DNA of 64,000 nucleotides, taken from NCBI GenBank assembly GCA_012295275.1, contig CM022665.1, positions 4,325,167 to 4,389,166 on the forward strand, written 5' to 3'. The notes under the pieces were generated by a model that searched no databases, was not told where the DNA came from, and saw only the letters and a list, made by a program, of their open reading frames with translations. The position numbers and the translations under genes were made by a program. Source of the stretch: Chrysomallon squamiferum. Lineage: Eukaryota > Mollusca > Gastropoda > Neomphalida > Peltospiridae. Positions 40,097 to 53,684 of the stretch are shown here, piece by piece (the stretch's first letter is position 1; every line of letters begins with the position of its first letter).

Positions 40097-41126
40097 GTTA
40101 TCAAATATTGCAAATAAAAAATTTGCTGTTAAACTTCTCAGTAACAAAAAGAAATCTAAAGGCTCATTCTAGCAAAATGAACAAGAGAAATTGACGTTTG
40201 TTTTTTTTGTTTCTTTTGTTTTTCAAAATTTAATGACGACGTACGTACGGACACTGAACCTAGAGCACAGAGCGTAATGAAATTTTTCACATTCTGTTTC
40301 CAGATGTAATTTTGTTTGGGGCATTCAGCCACAGACTCTCCACCTTGACGTTAATGACGTATGCATTAACAGGAACGGATCTACCACTCGCCTGTGTTCA
40401 CAATTAATTTTCCCCAAGTGGGCAATATCGGATTTATTCAGAATTACGTAAAATGAAGCTTATTGCGAAATCAATTTTCAGTTGGCGCGAATAATGATTC
40501 TGGTATACTTACAACGTCTTCGATTTTCATGTTCGTGTTTATTCGCTAGATGTGTCGAGTTAACGTCTAGGCGCTTTTGGGATGTTTTTCAATTAATAAT
40601 GAAAAAAAAAAAAAAAAAAAAAAGAAGCGGCTCATCCTGATTTTGCTTGTCGTTTTTTTCTTTTCTTTTTTATTGAAGTAAAAATGTAACTAGAACTGAA
40701 ATTAAAACCTAGAGGCTACGTTTCTTTTTTCGTTTTTTTTTTTTTTTTTTATATATATATACATATCAAATGAAGATTTTAATTCGTTTTCTTTTAAAAA
40801 ACTCAGTACTTATTATTTTTTCCTATAAGAAACAATAGCGATTGTTTCCTACAGTCCGCATTCTCATTGATCTTGGATGCATGTATTAAATAAACAGTTG
40901 CTGATTGTGACATAACTGGGCACGTCTTAGAAAGGGGATTTCCTCAAATTTGCTAATCTCATCCGCTTGTGTTTATGTTATTCACCTGTGAACCTAGTTT
41001 ATGACATACAGATATAATTACCTACAGTAATTTTTTTGGCAAATGGAAATCAAAAAATCTTCCAAAATCTACTATACAATAAATATAGCCTGGTCCTGTA
41101 ATTTATATTGCTATTTTGATATTTAG

Positions 41127-41127
<1 letters not shown>

Positions 41128-41192
<65 letters not shown>

Positions 41193-41222
41193 TCACACAC
41201 ACACACACACAATCACACGCAC
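41128..41222 (+). repeat. (CA)n microsatellite
   Basis: (CA)~31 followed by an interrupted CACACA stretch. Confidence 0.97.
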
Positions 41223-41650
41223 GCTCAGGCAAAAATTACGAAAACATGAGTCAAACGACAATCCGTAACTGACTGATACAGAGACGCTTTGACGAGCTAT
41301 CATCATCATTGGTGTGGTGACAAGAAGACTTACAATAAAATTATCTGTCAGGAGTAGATCCAGTAATGTACTGCTGGCTTGAATACAGTCGTTTATTTTC
41401 CTCTCACAATATGATTACCACAGAATGAAGGAATCGCAGTTTATTGATTAACCTTTACAATGTCCAGACAAGGTAATCAGAAAGAAGTACCGTCCATTAA
41501 GGATTTGAAATCAAGTGACGCGTTATTCTGACACGCTCACCAAATGATATAAGCCAGAATTTAACGTAAACTCGATAAAAATGTAGGGTGCATTGATATT
41601 GTGAGTGTAATTAATATTTTAATTCAGATAATTTTCGTTTAGGTACTTCA

Positions 41651-41765
41651 TTACCTACTTACCTACCTACCTACCTACCTACCTACATGTATGCATAAAC
41701 ACACATACACATAACATCCATCCATCCATCCATACACACTTACATACATCTATCCATCCATGCAA
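41651..41765 (+). repeat. ACCT and CATC tetranucleotides
   Basis: TACCTACCTACCTACCTACC, then CATCCATCCATCCATCCA and scattered relatives. Confidence 0.92.
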
Positions 41766-42947
41766 ACACACACTCATATATATACACATACGGAACAGGT
41801 GCAGAGAGTTACAAACTGTAACACATTAGTTTAATCTGCACGTTTACAGAATATGATCATCCAAATGCACACGAAGTCTCACTGTCACTCCTATATTTAA
41901 AGATCATATTTGTTCTTTCCTGTTTACTTTAAAACACAGGTTTGCAAGGTTCCCTTGTGAGTGTCTGAGTACTTGTCTCACGTTTCAGAAATTATTAATG
42001 TGTTCTGACATCGAAGCCGTAACTTCATTACTGTTATCCGGTTTCACTATTAACATTGGAAAACACGAATTACGTTCACTCATTTTGCAAAGGCTTCTTC
42101 ACCATTATGTAAAAGATAACAAAATTGCTACTGAACAAAGCACGTTATTTTGAACATAATACAATATATATAAAAAAAACCCAAACAACAACAACAACAA
42201 AAAACAACAAAAAGCAAACAAACAAACGAACAAAAAACAAACAAAAACAAAACAACAAAATAAAAAAAAAAAACCCCAACAGTCCCCACCCAAAAACAAA
42301 CCAAGCAACAGCAACAACAAAAAAATAAAAAATGTACGGAATCTTGACAGGGTTTTCCACAGTTAAACATTGTATAGTATTTATCTTACGATAAATTCCA
42401 CGATTGTTTCTACTACTGTATTGTCTGTTGTCGTACAACTCAGCTGGTACAGAGGGCAGGTTTAAGTGCTCTCTCAAATTCGGGGGAAAACACTGAGGAC
42501 ATGTTGGACAAAGCACGACGAAACTGTTTTTATCTGTATGAAATTTCAGCATTAACAAAGATCTCAAACCGTATTCCAGAAACACTTGAAGACATTCAAA
42601 ACGCCACTTTTGTAAAAAGTCGTACAAAATTCCCAATCGTATATAAATTACTGAGACACTGAAATAATATAATTTCTGAAAACTTCAAAGCTGCACCAAC
42701 TTGTAATATTAAATTAATACTTTAAGGAATTTCAGCTATTACCAGGAACCCGAGCTTTACTGAATGTTAAAAAGTATTGAAATACCAGCCGCAGAAACTG
42801 CCATTGAAAATAAAACTATTTATAATATTTAGGCTATAGTCAAGAGACAACGCATTATCCCACGTAATTAGCCTCAGAAATTTAACCAACACCTTCAGTT
42901 TTCTGTTTTCAAATAAGTTCAGTTAATTTATTAATTAATTAATACAT

Positions 42948-42962
42948 AATAATAATAATAAT

Positions 42963-42999
<37 letters not shown>

Positions 43000-43003
43000 T
43001 AAG
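42948..43003 (+). repeat. (AAT)n trinucleotide
   Basis: AAT triplets with one frame slip (ATTAATAAT). Confidence 0.95.
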
Positions 43004-43320
43004 AAAAAAATTACACAAAAAAAACAGTTTGTAAATAGAATTGAAATATTTCACAAAGTCTTTCATTAATAGCAAAACGATTATTACGGCTGTGCAGGGA
43101 ATTTGCAATATTAACAAAAAATCTGATTAATTCTGTAAGCGCAATTACGTTTCTTTAATTAGATCATCATATGTTGTTTGATAGAGTTATCATTTTTTTG
43201 CGTGCTTATGAGAACAAACAAAGGCGTAAAAAAAAAAAAAAAAAAAATGAAAAAATGAAATAAAAATAAAAGAGAATTTTACCTAATAATGTAATTAGAA
43301 ATTGTTTATTTGCATCATTA

Positions 43321-43400
43321 AAAAAAAAAAAAAAAAAAAAAAATAATAATAATAAAAAAAAAAAAAAAATAAATAAAAATTAATAAAAAATTAAATAAAT
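43321..43400 (+). repeat. Poly-A / AAT / AAAT tract
   Basis: Two A-runs around AAT triplets, then A-rich DNA. Confidence 0.93.
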
Positions 43401-43551
43401 TAAGAAAACTAAATCAAAAGAAATAAGAAGTAGAGGATATTAGAAAGAAAGGAAAAATGAAAGAAATAAGAAAATAAAGACTAACAAACCTATTTCTCCT
43501 AAAGTGCCGAATAAAACGCAATTATAATAATGATGATGATAATGATTATGA

Positions 43552-43553
<2 letters not shown>

Positions 43554-43595
<42 letters not shown>

Positions 43596-43672
43596 GAATA
43601 CGTAAGTGAACTTTTTTGAATAAAATTATTATTATTGTTGTTGTTGTTGTTGTTGTTGCTGCTGCCGCTGTT
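43554..43672 (+). repeat. (AAAT)~10 and (TTG)~9
   Basis: Tetranucleotide AAAT at 43,554-43,594 and triplets TTA/TTG/CTG at 43,625-43,672. Confidence 0.93.
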
Positions 43673-44061
43673 CCTGTTAAGCAATCTTCGATTCTAAACA
43701 GCATGTTGGACTTTTGCACAAAAGCAAAGACTGCTACAGTGGTGTCACAGCCTAATGACATTTTCACAACAGCAATAACTCACATTTCAGTACTTCAGTT
43801 ACGTCAAGTCGCGATTAAGTTACATTAAGACCAAGAACACATCTTTAATCCCATATGTGCTCTTACAAAACAATAACATTCAATGCAACTGGTCACAAAA
43901 GACTCATTACTATGAAAATATACACTGAAAACGCTTCATTTTTAAATGTTTAACAGTATTATTCACTTTTGTTTCTCTGTCACAATTGTCTAAGGACAAG
44001 GTTATATATTTTATGTATTTTGTGAATAATTTAGTTTTGTACAAATTAATGTCAACTGCGA

Positions 44062-44201
<140 letters not shown>

Positions 44202-44772
44202 TTAACACGCAGGGAAGAGAAACATAGTAATACAAAGAATATTCTAAACGCTATTTTCTTACAGATATTTTGAAAAATAACTATATTAAAATAAAAGTAA
44301 ATAAATATAAATACATTGTACATTTAATTTTTGGTCACAGTATGGAATTCTTCGAAATCCTACATTTTTGATTGCTTCTTATAAATCCTCAGCAATTAAG
44401 CTAACATCATAACGTTGACGGCATGTTTCTCAAATCTTCCAAGATATTCCTCAGACAGTCAGCATTATTTGCTTCCTATGACTGTTATTCATATGGACAA
44501 CATTTCTAAAAGACGTCGTTTTCTCTAACAAAGTCCAAACTGCCTTTAGTCATATCGGCTGACTACTTTTCTTTAATATGTATCCTAAAATGTTTTTACT
44601 GCCTTTCCAGTGCTGAAACACAGAATTTAACCATTCCCAAAAGCTTAATGTCTTTTACGTTTTCCTTTTTTTTTTTTTTTTTATGTATTGTAACGACAAT
44701 AAATGCGATAATAAAATTTAACGTCTTTCCTTTCCATACGTTCGAATTTATACGATAATACAAATGAATGAA

Positions 44773-44776
44773 CGAA

Positions 44777-44807
<31 letters not shown>

Positions 44808-44808
44808 A
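44773..44808 (+). repeat. (AAAT)9 tetranucleotide
   Basis: Pure AAAT run after GAATGAACG. Confidence 0.95.
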
Positions 44809-45017
44809 TCTTGCCAAAGTGAAAGTATATATTACTATAATCTTAAAAATAGCGTTATTGATGCCTGTAAGTTTCAGAAAGTTATATTTGCAATATAACA
44901 AATACAGCGTACTGTAAAACGTATATTAAAAATATTAATACAGTATCATAAACCGTTTTTAGAACTATTAAGATACTATAATAATGCTTATATATATCTG
45001 TATTAAAAAAACATACA

Positions 45018-45095
45018 CGGCGTAATAAAGTATGCTGTATTATACTCAGCGTATTAAAGTATGTTGTATGTGCAGTGTATTAAATTGTTGATGAT
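45018..45095 (+). repeat. Short ~26-29-bp repeat, about 2.5 copies
   Basis: GGCGTAATAAAGTATGCTGT, AGCGTATTAAAGTATGTTGT and AGTGTATTAAATTGTTG follow one another in tandem. Other AGCGTA/ATATTAA fragments lie just upstream (44,905-44,945). Confidence 0.55.
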
Positions 45096-45881
45096 ATTAA
45101 TAGCTTATTAATAAATGTATGTAGTATGTAGAATACATTGATATTCAGCACACATGCTGTAGTAATATATATATCTATATCTATATCCATATAGATATAT
45201 AAAACATATATATCGTATTAATATCAGTTCAAAAATCCAAAAAGACGTAGTATGCCATAAAAAAAAATACTGACTTACCTTATGTTTATCCGTACGCAGT
45301 GTGTTATATGTGTCGTGCGGCCGAGTTACGTGTTTTACATTGTGTATCGATCCATCAGTATCTAGTGTCAACCAATAGAGGCCGCAACAGACGCTAAAAA
45401 AATCGTTTAGTTTTATTTCTGGTATTAAAAAAAAAAAAAAAAAAAACAAACAAAAAAACAACCTAAAAAAAACCTAAAAATAAAAACTTTTAAAATCCCG
45501 AAAGTTTGAAACATTAGCAAGGGTAATGCTTAATTAGCATGTAGTGCAATTAAGTGTGAAAGTGTTTTGATAGGTATGGTATTTTGTTGCTGAATAAAAT
45601 GCATTAACGTATACTGTCGAAACCCTTTCTGTTCAAATAATTTTTATGTAGATGTATAAGTTTTCGGATCGATAGATCCAATTGTCTTTAATACGGGTCT
45701 GTACGACACATAATTAAGGGTCGTGTTTAACCTTTTCTATTTTTTTTTTTTTATATAATTTTTTTTTTTTTTCTTTTAAATATACTGTTGCAAGCAGTCG
45801 AAATAAACTGTTGAAATTCAGTGAATTACTTGATTAAATTAGAAGTGTTTTTGCATGGAATGCAGAGAAAAATCCGCTTTA

Positions 45882-46061
45882 AAAAAAAAAAAAAAAAAAA
45901 TAAATAAATAAATAAAAAAAAAAATAAGGAAGAAAAATAAAAAAGGAAAAGAAAGAAAGTAAGAAATGAAAAAAAAAAAAAAAAAAAAGATAATAAAGGA
46001 GAAACAGAGCATAGATTCATAGACAAGGGGAGAGAGAGAGAGAGAGAAAAAAAAAAAAAAA
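45882..46061 (+). repeat. Cluster of poly-A tracts with (GA)n
   Basis: A-runs at about 45,882-45,900, 45,970-45,988 and 46,047-46,061, with GAGAGAGAGAGAGAGA between. Confidence 0.93.
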
Positions 46062-46518
46062 TTCATTATTATTGGACACTGAAGGACACATACTCTCACA
46101 TAAAACCGTTTAACAATGGTATTTGACATAGCGTATTTCACAATATTACCAGAAACTTAAAATGACATACAATTCACACTGACAGCCATCTTCTTTCTAT
46201 GTTACTAGACACTCAAACGGATATACATGTTCACGATATAGCAAGACATTTAAACGGAGCTAGTCGTTTTGCGACGTTGTATGATAAAATAATTTCTTCC
46301 GTGCTGTTAATGACGTGGTCATCAGCCTCTCTGTTGGACGGCTCGGTTAATATTTTGTCAAATCAGTTTCTAAACACGACTAGCAGCGTGTGCAGGGGCC
46401 GTGAAACAAAGGAAACAGACTGCCTCTGTCTTCCACTTCCCATTACAGAAATAGTTTTATTGAAACAGATTAGCTGTACAAAACGTTCAAAACTAGTTGT
46501 TAGCATGGACCATCATAC

Positions 46519-46607
46519 TTCGCGATTCACGACAACAGCACGAGAAACGCACGTATTTTCGTATTTCGCGATTTTACGACTTTACCACGATATATGCAAG
46601 TGTATTT

Positions 46608-46654
<47 letters not shown>

Positions 46655-46775
46655 CGATTCACAAGACCAGCACGAGACGGTCATGTGTTTTTTATACTTC
46701 GCGATTCACGACAATAGAACGAGAAATGCACGTGTTTTCGTATTTCGTGATTCACGATCACAGCAAGAAAAACCC
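46519..46775 (+). repeat. 46-bp CpG-rich minisatellite split by a (TA)n tract
   Basis: Units starting TTCGCGATTCACGAC occur at 46,519, 46,565 (partial), 46,651 (start mutated to TCCCCG), 46,698 and 46,744, spaced 46-47 bases within each half. Each full unit continues AACAGCACGAGAAACGCACG, then TATTTTCGTA. A (TA)20 microsatellite at about 46,612-46,651 interrupts the array. The unit has many CpGs, unusual for this AT-rich DNA, which argues against germline methylation here. Confidence 0.85.
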
Positions 46776-46980
46776 AAAATGTATATATTTTTTTATTTTG
46801 ATTTTAACTTCATTTCATTTGGACTTTGTAATTCAACTAAAAAAACCAGTCTTTTTTTTGACAATTAGTAACAGTTTAAAGCTATAAACCGTAAACGGTA
46901 TGTTCATCATCGTCACCATTATTATCTTTATAATCGTCATCATTAATTTCTTTGTCGTCATCACTTATTTTATATATTTC

Positions 46981-47006
46981 GAAAAAAAAAAAAAAAAAAA
47001 AAAAAA
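46981..47006 (+). repeat. Poly-A tract (~26)
   Basis: Uninterrupted A-run. Confidence 0.95.
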
Positions 47007-47283
47007 GAATGATTTCAATGAAAAACAGTAAATACCCATCAACGTAGTGCATCGAGTCTGAATAATTATTATTATCACAGAATAGAAATTTAGATAAAAC
47101 TTGAAAATGTCAAGGGAAAACTACAATTTGCATTAATTAAGTGAAATAATGATTTCATAAATCAGGCAGAAAGTGCTTTTAGGCAGGACTGACATTTTGA
47201 ATTGGATACACCTCCATGTGTTAGTTTTCTTGAAACGTAATTTTAGCCAGATAAATAAACTGAAAATGCTAAACAGTTAAGTG

Positions 47284-47745
47284 TTTTCTTTAATATTAGA
47301 CCATTATAATAATTTTGTAACACATTAATAATTTTCTTTAATATTAGTCCATTACACACATCTACCTTATTTTCTAACACAATAATAGTTTTCTTTAATG
47401 TTATACCATTATCCACGTCTATTTTTCTAACACAATAATCATTTTCTCTAATTTTAGACCATTACCCTCGTCCAGTTTTCTAACACAGTAAGAATTTTCT
47501 TTAATGTTAGACCATTACACACGTTTAACTAATTTTCTAACACAATGATAGTTTTCTTTAATGTTAGATATTTGCATACGTCTAAACTGATTGGCTAACA
47601 CAATAAGAGTTTTCTTTAATATTAGAACATTACATACATCTAACTAATTTTCTAACACAGTAGTAATTTTCTTTAATGTCAAATCATTACCCATGTGTAA
47701 CCAGTTTTCTTTTAGAGAACATTACAAACGTCTTTTGAATTTTCA
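47284..47745 (+). repeat. ~57-bp diverged minisatellite, about 8 copies
   Basis: TTTTCTTTAAT recurs at 47,284, 47,332, 47,389, 47,442, 47,495, 47,552, 47,610 and 47,667, i.e. spacings of 48-58 bases (mode 57). Each copy carries TTAGACCATTAC-like and TTTTCTAACACA-like blocks. Copies differ by substitutions and small indels, and the last decays into 47,705-47,745, so the array is old. No coding frame is maintained. Confidence 0.9.
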
Positions 47746-47859
47746 AACAGTTTGGTGGAATGTTAGACAATTTCTTTTTCTCTAAAACAGTAAACGTTTA
47801 AATTTTTTATCATTGCCTTTCCTTTATATGAAATATGTGCATGTGTTATTGATAAAACA

Positions 47860-47921
47860 AAGGGGCGTTTTCACTGGAAACTTCATCAAGGTTGTTGTGT
47901 TTTATTAATAAAACGCCCCTT
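47860..47921. repeat. GC-rich inverted repeat (12-bp arms, 38-nt loop)
   Basis: AAGGGGCGTTTT at 47,860-47,871 is the exact reverse complement of AAAACGCCCCTT at 47,910-47,921. The GGGGCG core is conspicuous in AT-rich surroundings. It could fold as a hairpin in RNA or be the remnant termini of a very small element. No duplication of flanking bases is evident. Confidence 0.8.
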
Positions 47922-48635
47922 AAAGATAAACCAGTTTATAATCTTAGTCCACCAGCACTCAGTATTTCTTTTCATATTCGTATCGAGCTTCGAAAGAATG
48001 TATCTGTCGATAATATGGTACGGTCACTGCTGCTGAAATTACAGTTGATGTCCTGGACAGACATGCTCTAATAGTAATGTGATAAAATCTTGTTTTAACA
48101 CTTAACTGGTGGAGGCATGGAAACCTATGCAACCACAACGCTGAGCCATCTGTGACTTTGATATTTAAAACGTACGTTAAAGGCAATGTCATTACCAGCT
48201 TTACAGTCGCAAGGTTCTACCTGCGAGGCAACAACTGTATTATATTTAATATGAGCTTTATTTTGCTTTGAATAATGACTGCTAAATGTTTGACATCGTG
48301 TTCGTAATATTGTCGTCACTACTGTGTTACAATTTACTTTTAAAAAAAAATTTCTTAATAAACAATTATTGTTTTTGTTTTTTTGACATTTGTACTGAAT
48401 GTAATTGGTTGAAATTAATGTAAACTGTTTTTACGTATCGTATTGATTGTACGGTAATAACTAGAAGCAGATAATATGGTTCACCGGAAAGCACGAATTG
48501 TTATATACAGTATGAATTATGGTATACGGTATGGTTGTTTGTTGTTTTGTCGTCAAATTGAATGGAGCAGCTATAAATAACAAGAACAACATCATCATCA
48601 TCAATAACAACAACAAAACAAACAATAATAAGGAC

Positions 48636-48637
<2 letters not shown>

Positions 48638-48668
<31 letters not shown>
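48638..48668 (+). repeat. Poly-A tract (~31)
   Basis: Uninterrupted A-run after an AAC/AAT-rich stretch. Confidence 0.95.
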
Positions 48669-48671
<3 letters not shown>

Positions 48672-49870
48672 ACACCTTATAACAATAACAGTTAAAAGAG
48701 CCCGAAAAACAAATCAAAGAAAACAGTTAACCATGAAAACACACACAACCTGAAGCTCAATAACACAAGTTGCATCAGCTTTAAAATTTTAACAACGGAC
48801 AAAAAAACACACAAAAAAACCTCCATCTTTGTCCAGAAAGAACATTCACACATAATACAGAATCACATAGACTCTTACACACACAACACACACTAGTTTT
48901 CCGTTTGCGTATCTGTTCATGTGTAATATATTTATTAGTTTGCCAGAATGTGAGGATACGTTTATCAATTCAAATCAAGCACATTATTATTATTATTGTT
49001 GTTATTGTTGTTAAAGTTATTAATATTACTCGTCGATTTTGTTGTAAATTTATTAACATAACATTTTTTTAGAAGAATGATTCATTATTAAAAAGCAAAC
49101 AATTTTTTTTTTTTTTTTTTTCACATTCACAGTAATTGCCAATTCCAATAACACATAATTCATTTTCGCTTTCATGCTGCAAGTCGGATTATAACAAAAC
49201 GCATCGTCGAGCGAAGACTCCGCATGATCAGTTGTACCACTTACTTAAGATGTCGACGTCTGATCGATGCAGAGTATCTGAAGATTCGGACACAGACACA
49301 CAGATTAACTCTTTTACTCACTCGTAAATAATTCAGGTAAATTCCGTTATCGGGAATTTTCCTTTTGAAGTTTAGAACGTCTACATCTGTGGAAAATTCC
49401 AGAGTTCGGTAAACATTACGTGTGGTTTGTACATGTCGACGTCTGATAAGAAAACAAAATATTTAAAAAACATTCTTTGTAAAAGTTTAAGAACAGGATG
49501 ATGGTGATAATGATATATAAATTTTAAACAAACATCAAGAATATACAGTGGTAATAATGGAAATATAGCAAATACACAGCTACAGACTCACAGACAATCG
49601 TACAGAGATAACAGATAAGGAGAAAATGCAGCACGAGCGAGCATGTGTATTCGCACGAACATTCAAGCGCGTACATATGCACCGAAACAAACGATTTTGT
49701 AAGGTTTTGTTTTCTTTTTATCTCCAGACAGAAGCCACAGGTGGTGAAGTAGAAACTTTCAAATACAAACAAGACATTTAAATGGCTTTGGAATCCGTTT
49801 AAATTAATATTTTTATCAAAGGGTGATTTTTTCTCTTCTTTCTGGAACGTTAATGGTTTACACCGATTCA

Positions 49871-49871
<1 letters not shown>

Positions 49872-49918
<47 letters not shown>

Positions 49919-49962
49919 GTGTGTGCGTGTGTGTGTTTGTGTGTGTGTGTGTGTGTGTGTTT
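49872..49962 (+). repeat. (GT)n microsatellite, two blocks
   Basis: (GT)~21 then GTTTTGTGTGTGCG and a second GT block. The VCVC frames over it are artefacts. Confidence 0.96.
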
Positions 49963-51086
49963 TGTATATGTGTCTATATATATTTATCTACGTTTATCCA
50001 TCTATATTTCCATTCTAACATGATGACAAATTCTGAACTTCATCCGCAGATAAATTCATATCTCTGTGAAATAGACATGACATCAGTAAAATAAAACAAA
50101 CTGCTACAACGACATTGAGAATTCATTAACATAAAAATCGTTTATTCTTTGCTTATCTCCTTCTTAATGTGGCCAATCAGATAAGAGACCCCTTTGAGAC
50201 GAACCAATAAGATAAGGGATCGATCGAAAACTAACCAATTATATGTCCTGCTGCTGAATTAAATAGTAATAACATATCTTACATGTTGGTTTACTGCTAA
50301 TTTTATTTTGATTACTCGGTGTGTACTAAGTCGTGTTATTAACTCACTAAGTTTAATGGTTTTCATTCAGAATAATACTATCAGCATATAATATGAAGTT
50401 ATGAAGATATTATCGACATTAGATTAATATTAATGGGTGAAAGTATTTATCATGTTAACAGAGGTCTCAGTGTTAACACACATATAAATAATTATATATC
50501 TATTTTTCTATTTATCTGTTTATTTCAGTCTGGTTTATCGGTATATATGTATGTACGTACGAACGTAACATATACAGACAAACAGATCAAATATTTAAAC
50601 TGGCTGGTTACACATTGAAATTATTTTTCACAACTTTCCATTTCTTCTTTAATCTAACCGCAGACTGCTCGGTGATGTAAAATACTTAGTGACAATTTGC
50701 AACACTCTGCGGTTTTAAAACTGATTTCCTTCGGTAGATGTCTTGTTAGCTACAAATGCCATGCACAGAGGCTGCAAGGCCTGTTTAATCAAGTGACAGA
50801 CCCATTTATTTGAAAACGCGATCAGTGTTTGATGCTTGGGATAATGTATCTAAAGAAGAAAGATCATTCATTACGTTACGGCTCATTCAGCTTTGATTGA
50901 AGAGTATGCTGATGATGTGCAGTAGCTGAGAAGACCAGAACTCCAGCTCGACTTGTCATCAGCGAAGACCTCTTCTGGTTCCAAAATATTTAATGGTCGG
51001 GCTCAATTTACAGTGGAGTGATTCTTGTAATTCGCAATCAGAACCTAGTTGCATAAAAACGTTTATGGAGCAAGACAGTGAAAAGA

Positions 51087-51198
51087 TATTTGAAGGTGAC
51101 AGTAAAGCTGTATAAAACGTATTTGAAGGGACAGCAAAGCTGTATAAAACGTATTTGAAGGTGACAGCAAAGCTGTATAAAACGTATTTGAAGGTGAA
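51087..51198 (+). repeat. 33-bp tandem repeat, 3.4 copies
   Basis: The unit is TATTTGAAGGTGACAGCAAA followed by GCTGTATAAAACG. Copies start at 51,087, 51,120, 51,152 and 51,185; the second copy has lost one base. On the minus strand the 33-bp period gives an 11-residue repeat (TFKYVLYSFAV), shifted by the 1-base loss. I see no reason to think it is translated. Confidence 0.9.
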
Positions 51199-53625
51199 TA
51201 TTTTACCAAAGTGCTCTTGAAGTCTGAATGATTTAAAACGTGGTTTGCTGGGATCTACTGTTATAAGAGCTTCTGGCTGTTCATTATGAAGATACATCTC
51301 AATTAGAACTTTAAAATGTTATTAGACTGGATTAAGTTAGACGAATCAGAAAACTAACAGTTGCTTTCAGTGTCTTCAGAAAGACTATATTAAAATGTAT
51401 CTATGAATTTTGAAATCTAGCAAATAACTATTTAATATGAAATCAAGATTTGCGATACGCTAATTTTAAGTAATATACAATTCATACACACAAGCATACA
51501 TTATAGGGAAATATCGATTGAACTTGCTTAATGACACATTTAGAAGAGGGCTTAAGTCTTTTAGACTGTCCAGAACATTCTTGTTCTTTTATGCGACATT
51601 TTCTGAAGCTGTAATGTAAGCATAGCGAATATCATGGTCACAATAAAGAACTAAGTACTTTTCTATGTAGCTATGGAAATATAATATTTTAGAGGTGTTT
51701 TCGTAAACTGGGTCTAGTTGGGATGTCAGAAATATCCTAGAACAGAATGGCGCATCACGTGTGTGCTAGTTGTTAGAGTCGTATTGTTGGAAGAATCATG
51801 ATGGATTGAAGAAAATTCTCAGCTATTCATGGGCAGAAACCTCGTTTTATCGGTCAGTGGCTAAAATCCAGAATATCCATCATTTTAATCCTTCGACGTA
51901 GAAAGTCTGAAACCAGCATGGGTTTACAACCGATTTTAAGTTTATTTTAAAGATTTGGACATAAAAATTTGCATATAGACGGTGGTTTTATTTATTTATT
52001 TATTTATTTATATAATCATTTATTTTAATTCACTTACAAATAGAAATAAATCAACGAAAAAATTAATAACTACACTACTACAAAAACAAAATAACAACAA
52101 CAACAATAACAACTATAGATTCATAAAACCAAATAATAACGACATTCTTCATTAAAAGGGGCAAAACTAAAGAAGAAGAAGAAGAAAAAATGGAATATGA
52201 ATTTCTGAATTTTATTTAGTTCTTATGTAAGCTAAGAATACATTTTCACCGTCCTCATAATCTTTAACCTTGTAATAGCATACATCGGGTAAACTTTAAC
52301 AGTCTTCAGAGGCGTTGTTCTAATTGCATTATATTCTATATATGGCTACTCATTTGTAAATTAGCAAGAACTGTACACTTAGCAGGGAGAAAAAGACGAG
52401 ACACAGAAGTAAATATTAATGCATAAGGAAGCCGAGCTATCGTAAACTGAGTATGCAATGGTATGATAATAATTAAGTATTAATAAACAATGAGTATACA
52501 CGGAACAAATCGTAAGTACTGAACTCGTACATAAACACACATATTTGATGAATTCCGTTGTGGTAATTTTCCACTTCATACAAGATTTTCAATAGTTAAT
52601 GTAGTTTATTAACAAAGCAGGAAGTAAAAATCCATTAGCAAAATGAATTCTGCTTAATCATTTATGATGCAGTTCTTCAGTTTCTTTTACTTGTTTTTAT
52701 TTACGTCTTTCCTTTTTCAAACGAAATAAGTCAATGACGTCAAACATTATCAAGAATTTCTACACTTATGTTTGAAGCGTTTATCAAGTACTATAACTTT
52801 CCTTTTCCCTCAGCTAGTTTTCCATCTTTTTTCGACGTTCTCAACTTCAGTTCTTCCTTCACTTTTTAAAACTTTCCCTTTTTAAGTAATTTTTTTTTTT
52901 TTATTTTATTTTATTTTTTTTTAATTATTTTTTTAATATTAGATAATTCAAGATCAAAATAGCTCGCTTCAGTTTGAATCTCGGGCTGTAATCTTCACCT
53001 AGGCTATTTTTATTTTCGTATACGGGACGAAATATCATTCTTGGGAAAGAAGCATTCTAAGCGCACAAAAATGTCTTTCACTGAATGTCAAGGCAAAGGA
53101 CAAGCCGAACATGTTACTTCCCTCCAGCAGGATTTTGTATCCTTAAGCGTATTTTCTTTCTTTCTTTACTGACATCCTTCGGTTCTAACAAGTTAATAAC
53201 CTATAACTGGCGGCTCTGGGTCGACCGTGTACGCGTCTACTCGTTCTAACTTTGTTTGTGGTCATGACGCAAAAGACTCCTCGAGTCACGAGAACTTTGC
53301 TCGAGAACCCGAAGCTTTCCGTTAACAGAAAGAAAGGAAGAAAAGGGTAAAAAAAAAAACCCCACCAGAAACGCGATTCATTGAAAGCGGTCGATTCCAA
53401 TAAGACCGACAAGCAAAGCTATCGTTCCGTCTCTGCCCGCGACATCTATTGACAAAGTTGCAGTAGAAAATGTCAAAGTAGCAGAACTGTTCTGTGTTCA
53501 AAGATTAGTCGTGACGTCCTGGGTGACAAACTAAATTTGTACGAAAGACAAAATGTTACAGACTGACCTTGCTTGCTTTATAGTAGGACTCGGGCATTTA
53601 TATCTATCAACATTGTGTAGCGTAG

Positions 53626-53627
<2 letters not shown>

Positions 53628-53680
<53 letters not shown>

Positions 53681-53684
53681 GTAA

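Noticed and set aside
42145-42636. 163-codon minus-strand frame
   Set aside because: A third of it is low-complexity from an AAC/AAAC tract; the rest shows no motif, conserved splice site or partner exon.
46199-46600. Long plus-strand frame (~135 codons before the TA tract)
   Set aside because: No recognisable domain, and it runs into a minisatellite and a TA array. One or so frame of this length is expected by chance in 64 kb at this composition.
49133-49327. Possible exon after a T-run and CACAG
   Set aside because: The first base triplet after the AG is a stop in the candidate frame, and the other phases stop within a few codons, so the acceptor cannot feed the open frame.
50895-50960. 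YADD-like reading suggesting a reverse transcriptase
   Set aside because: The four residues come from an isolated GATGATG context, with a stop three codons later and no other RT motif.
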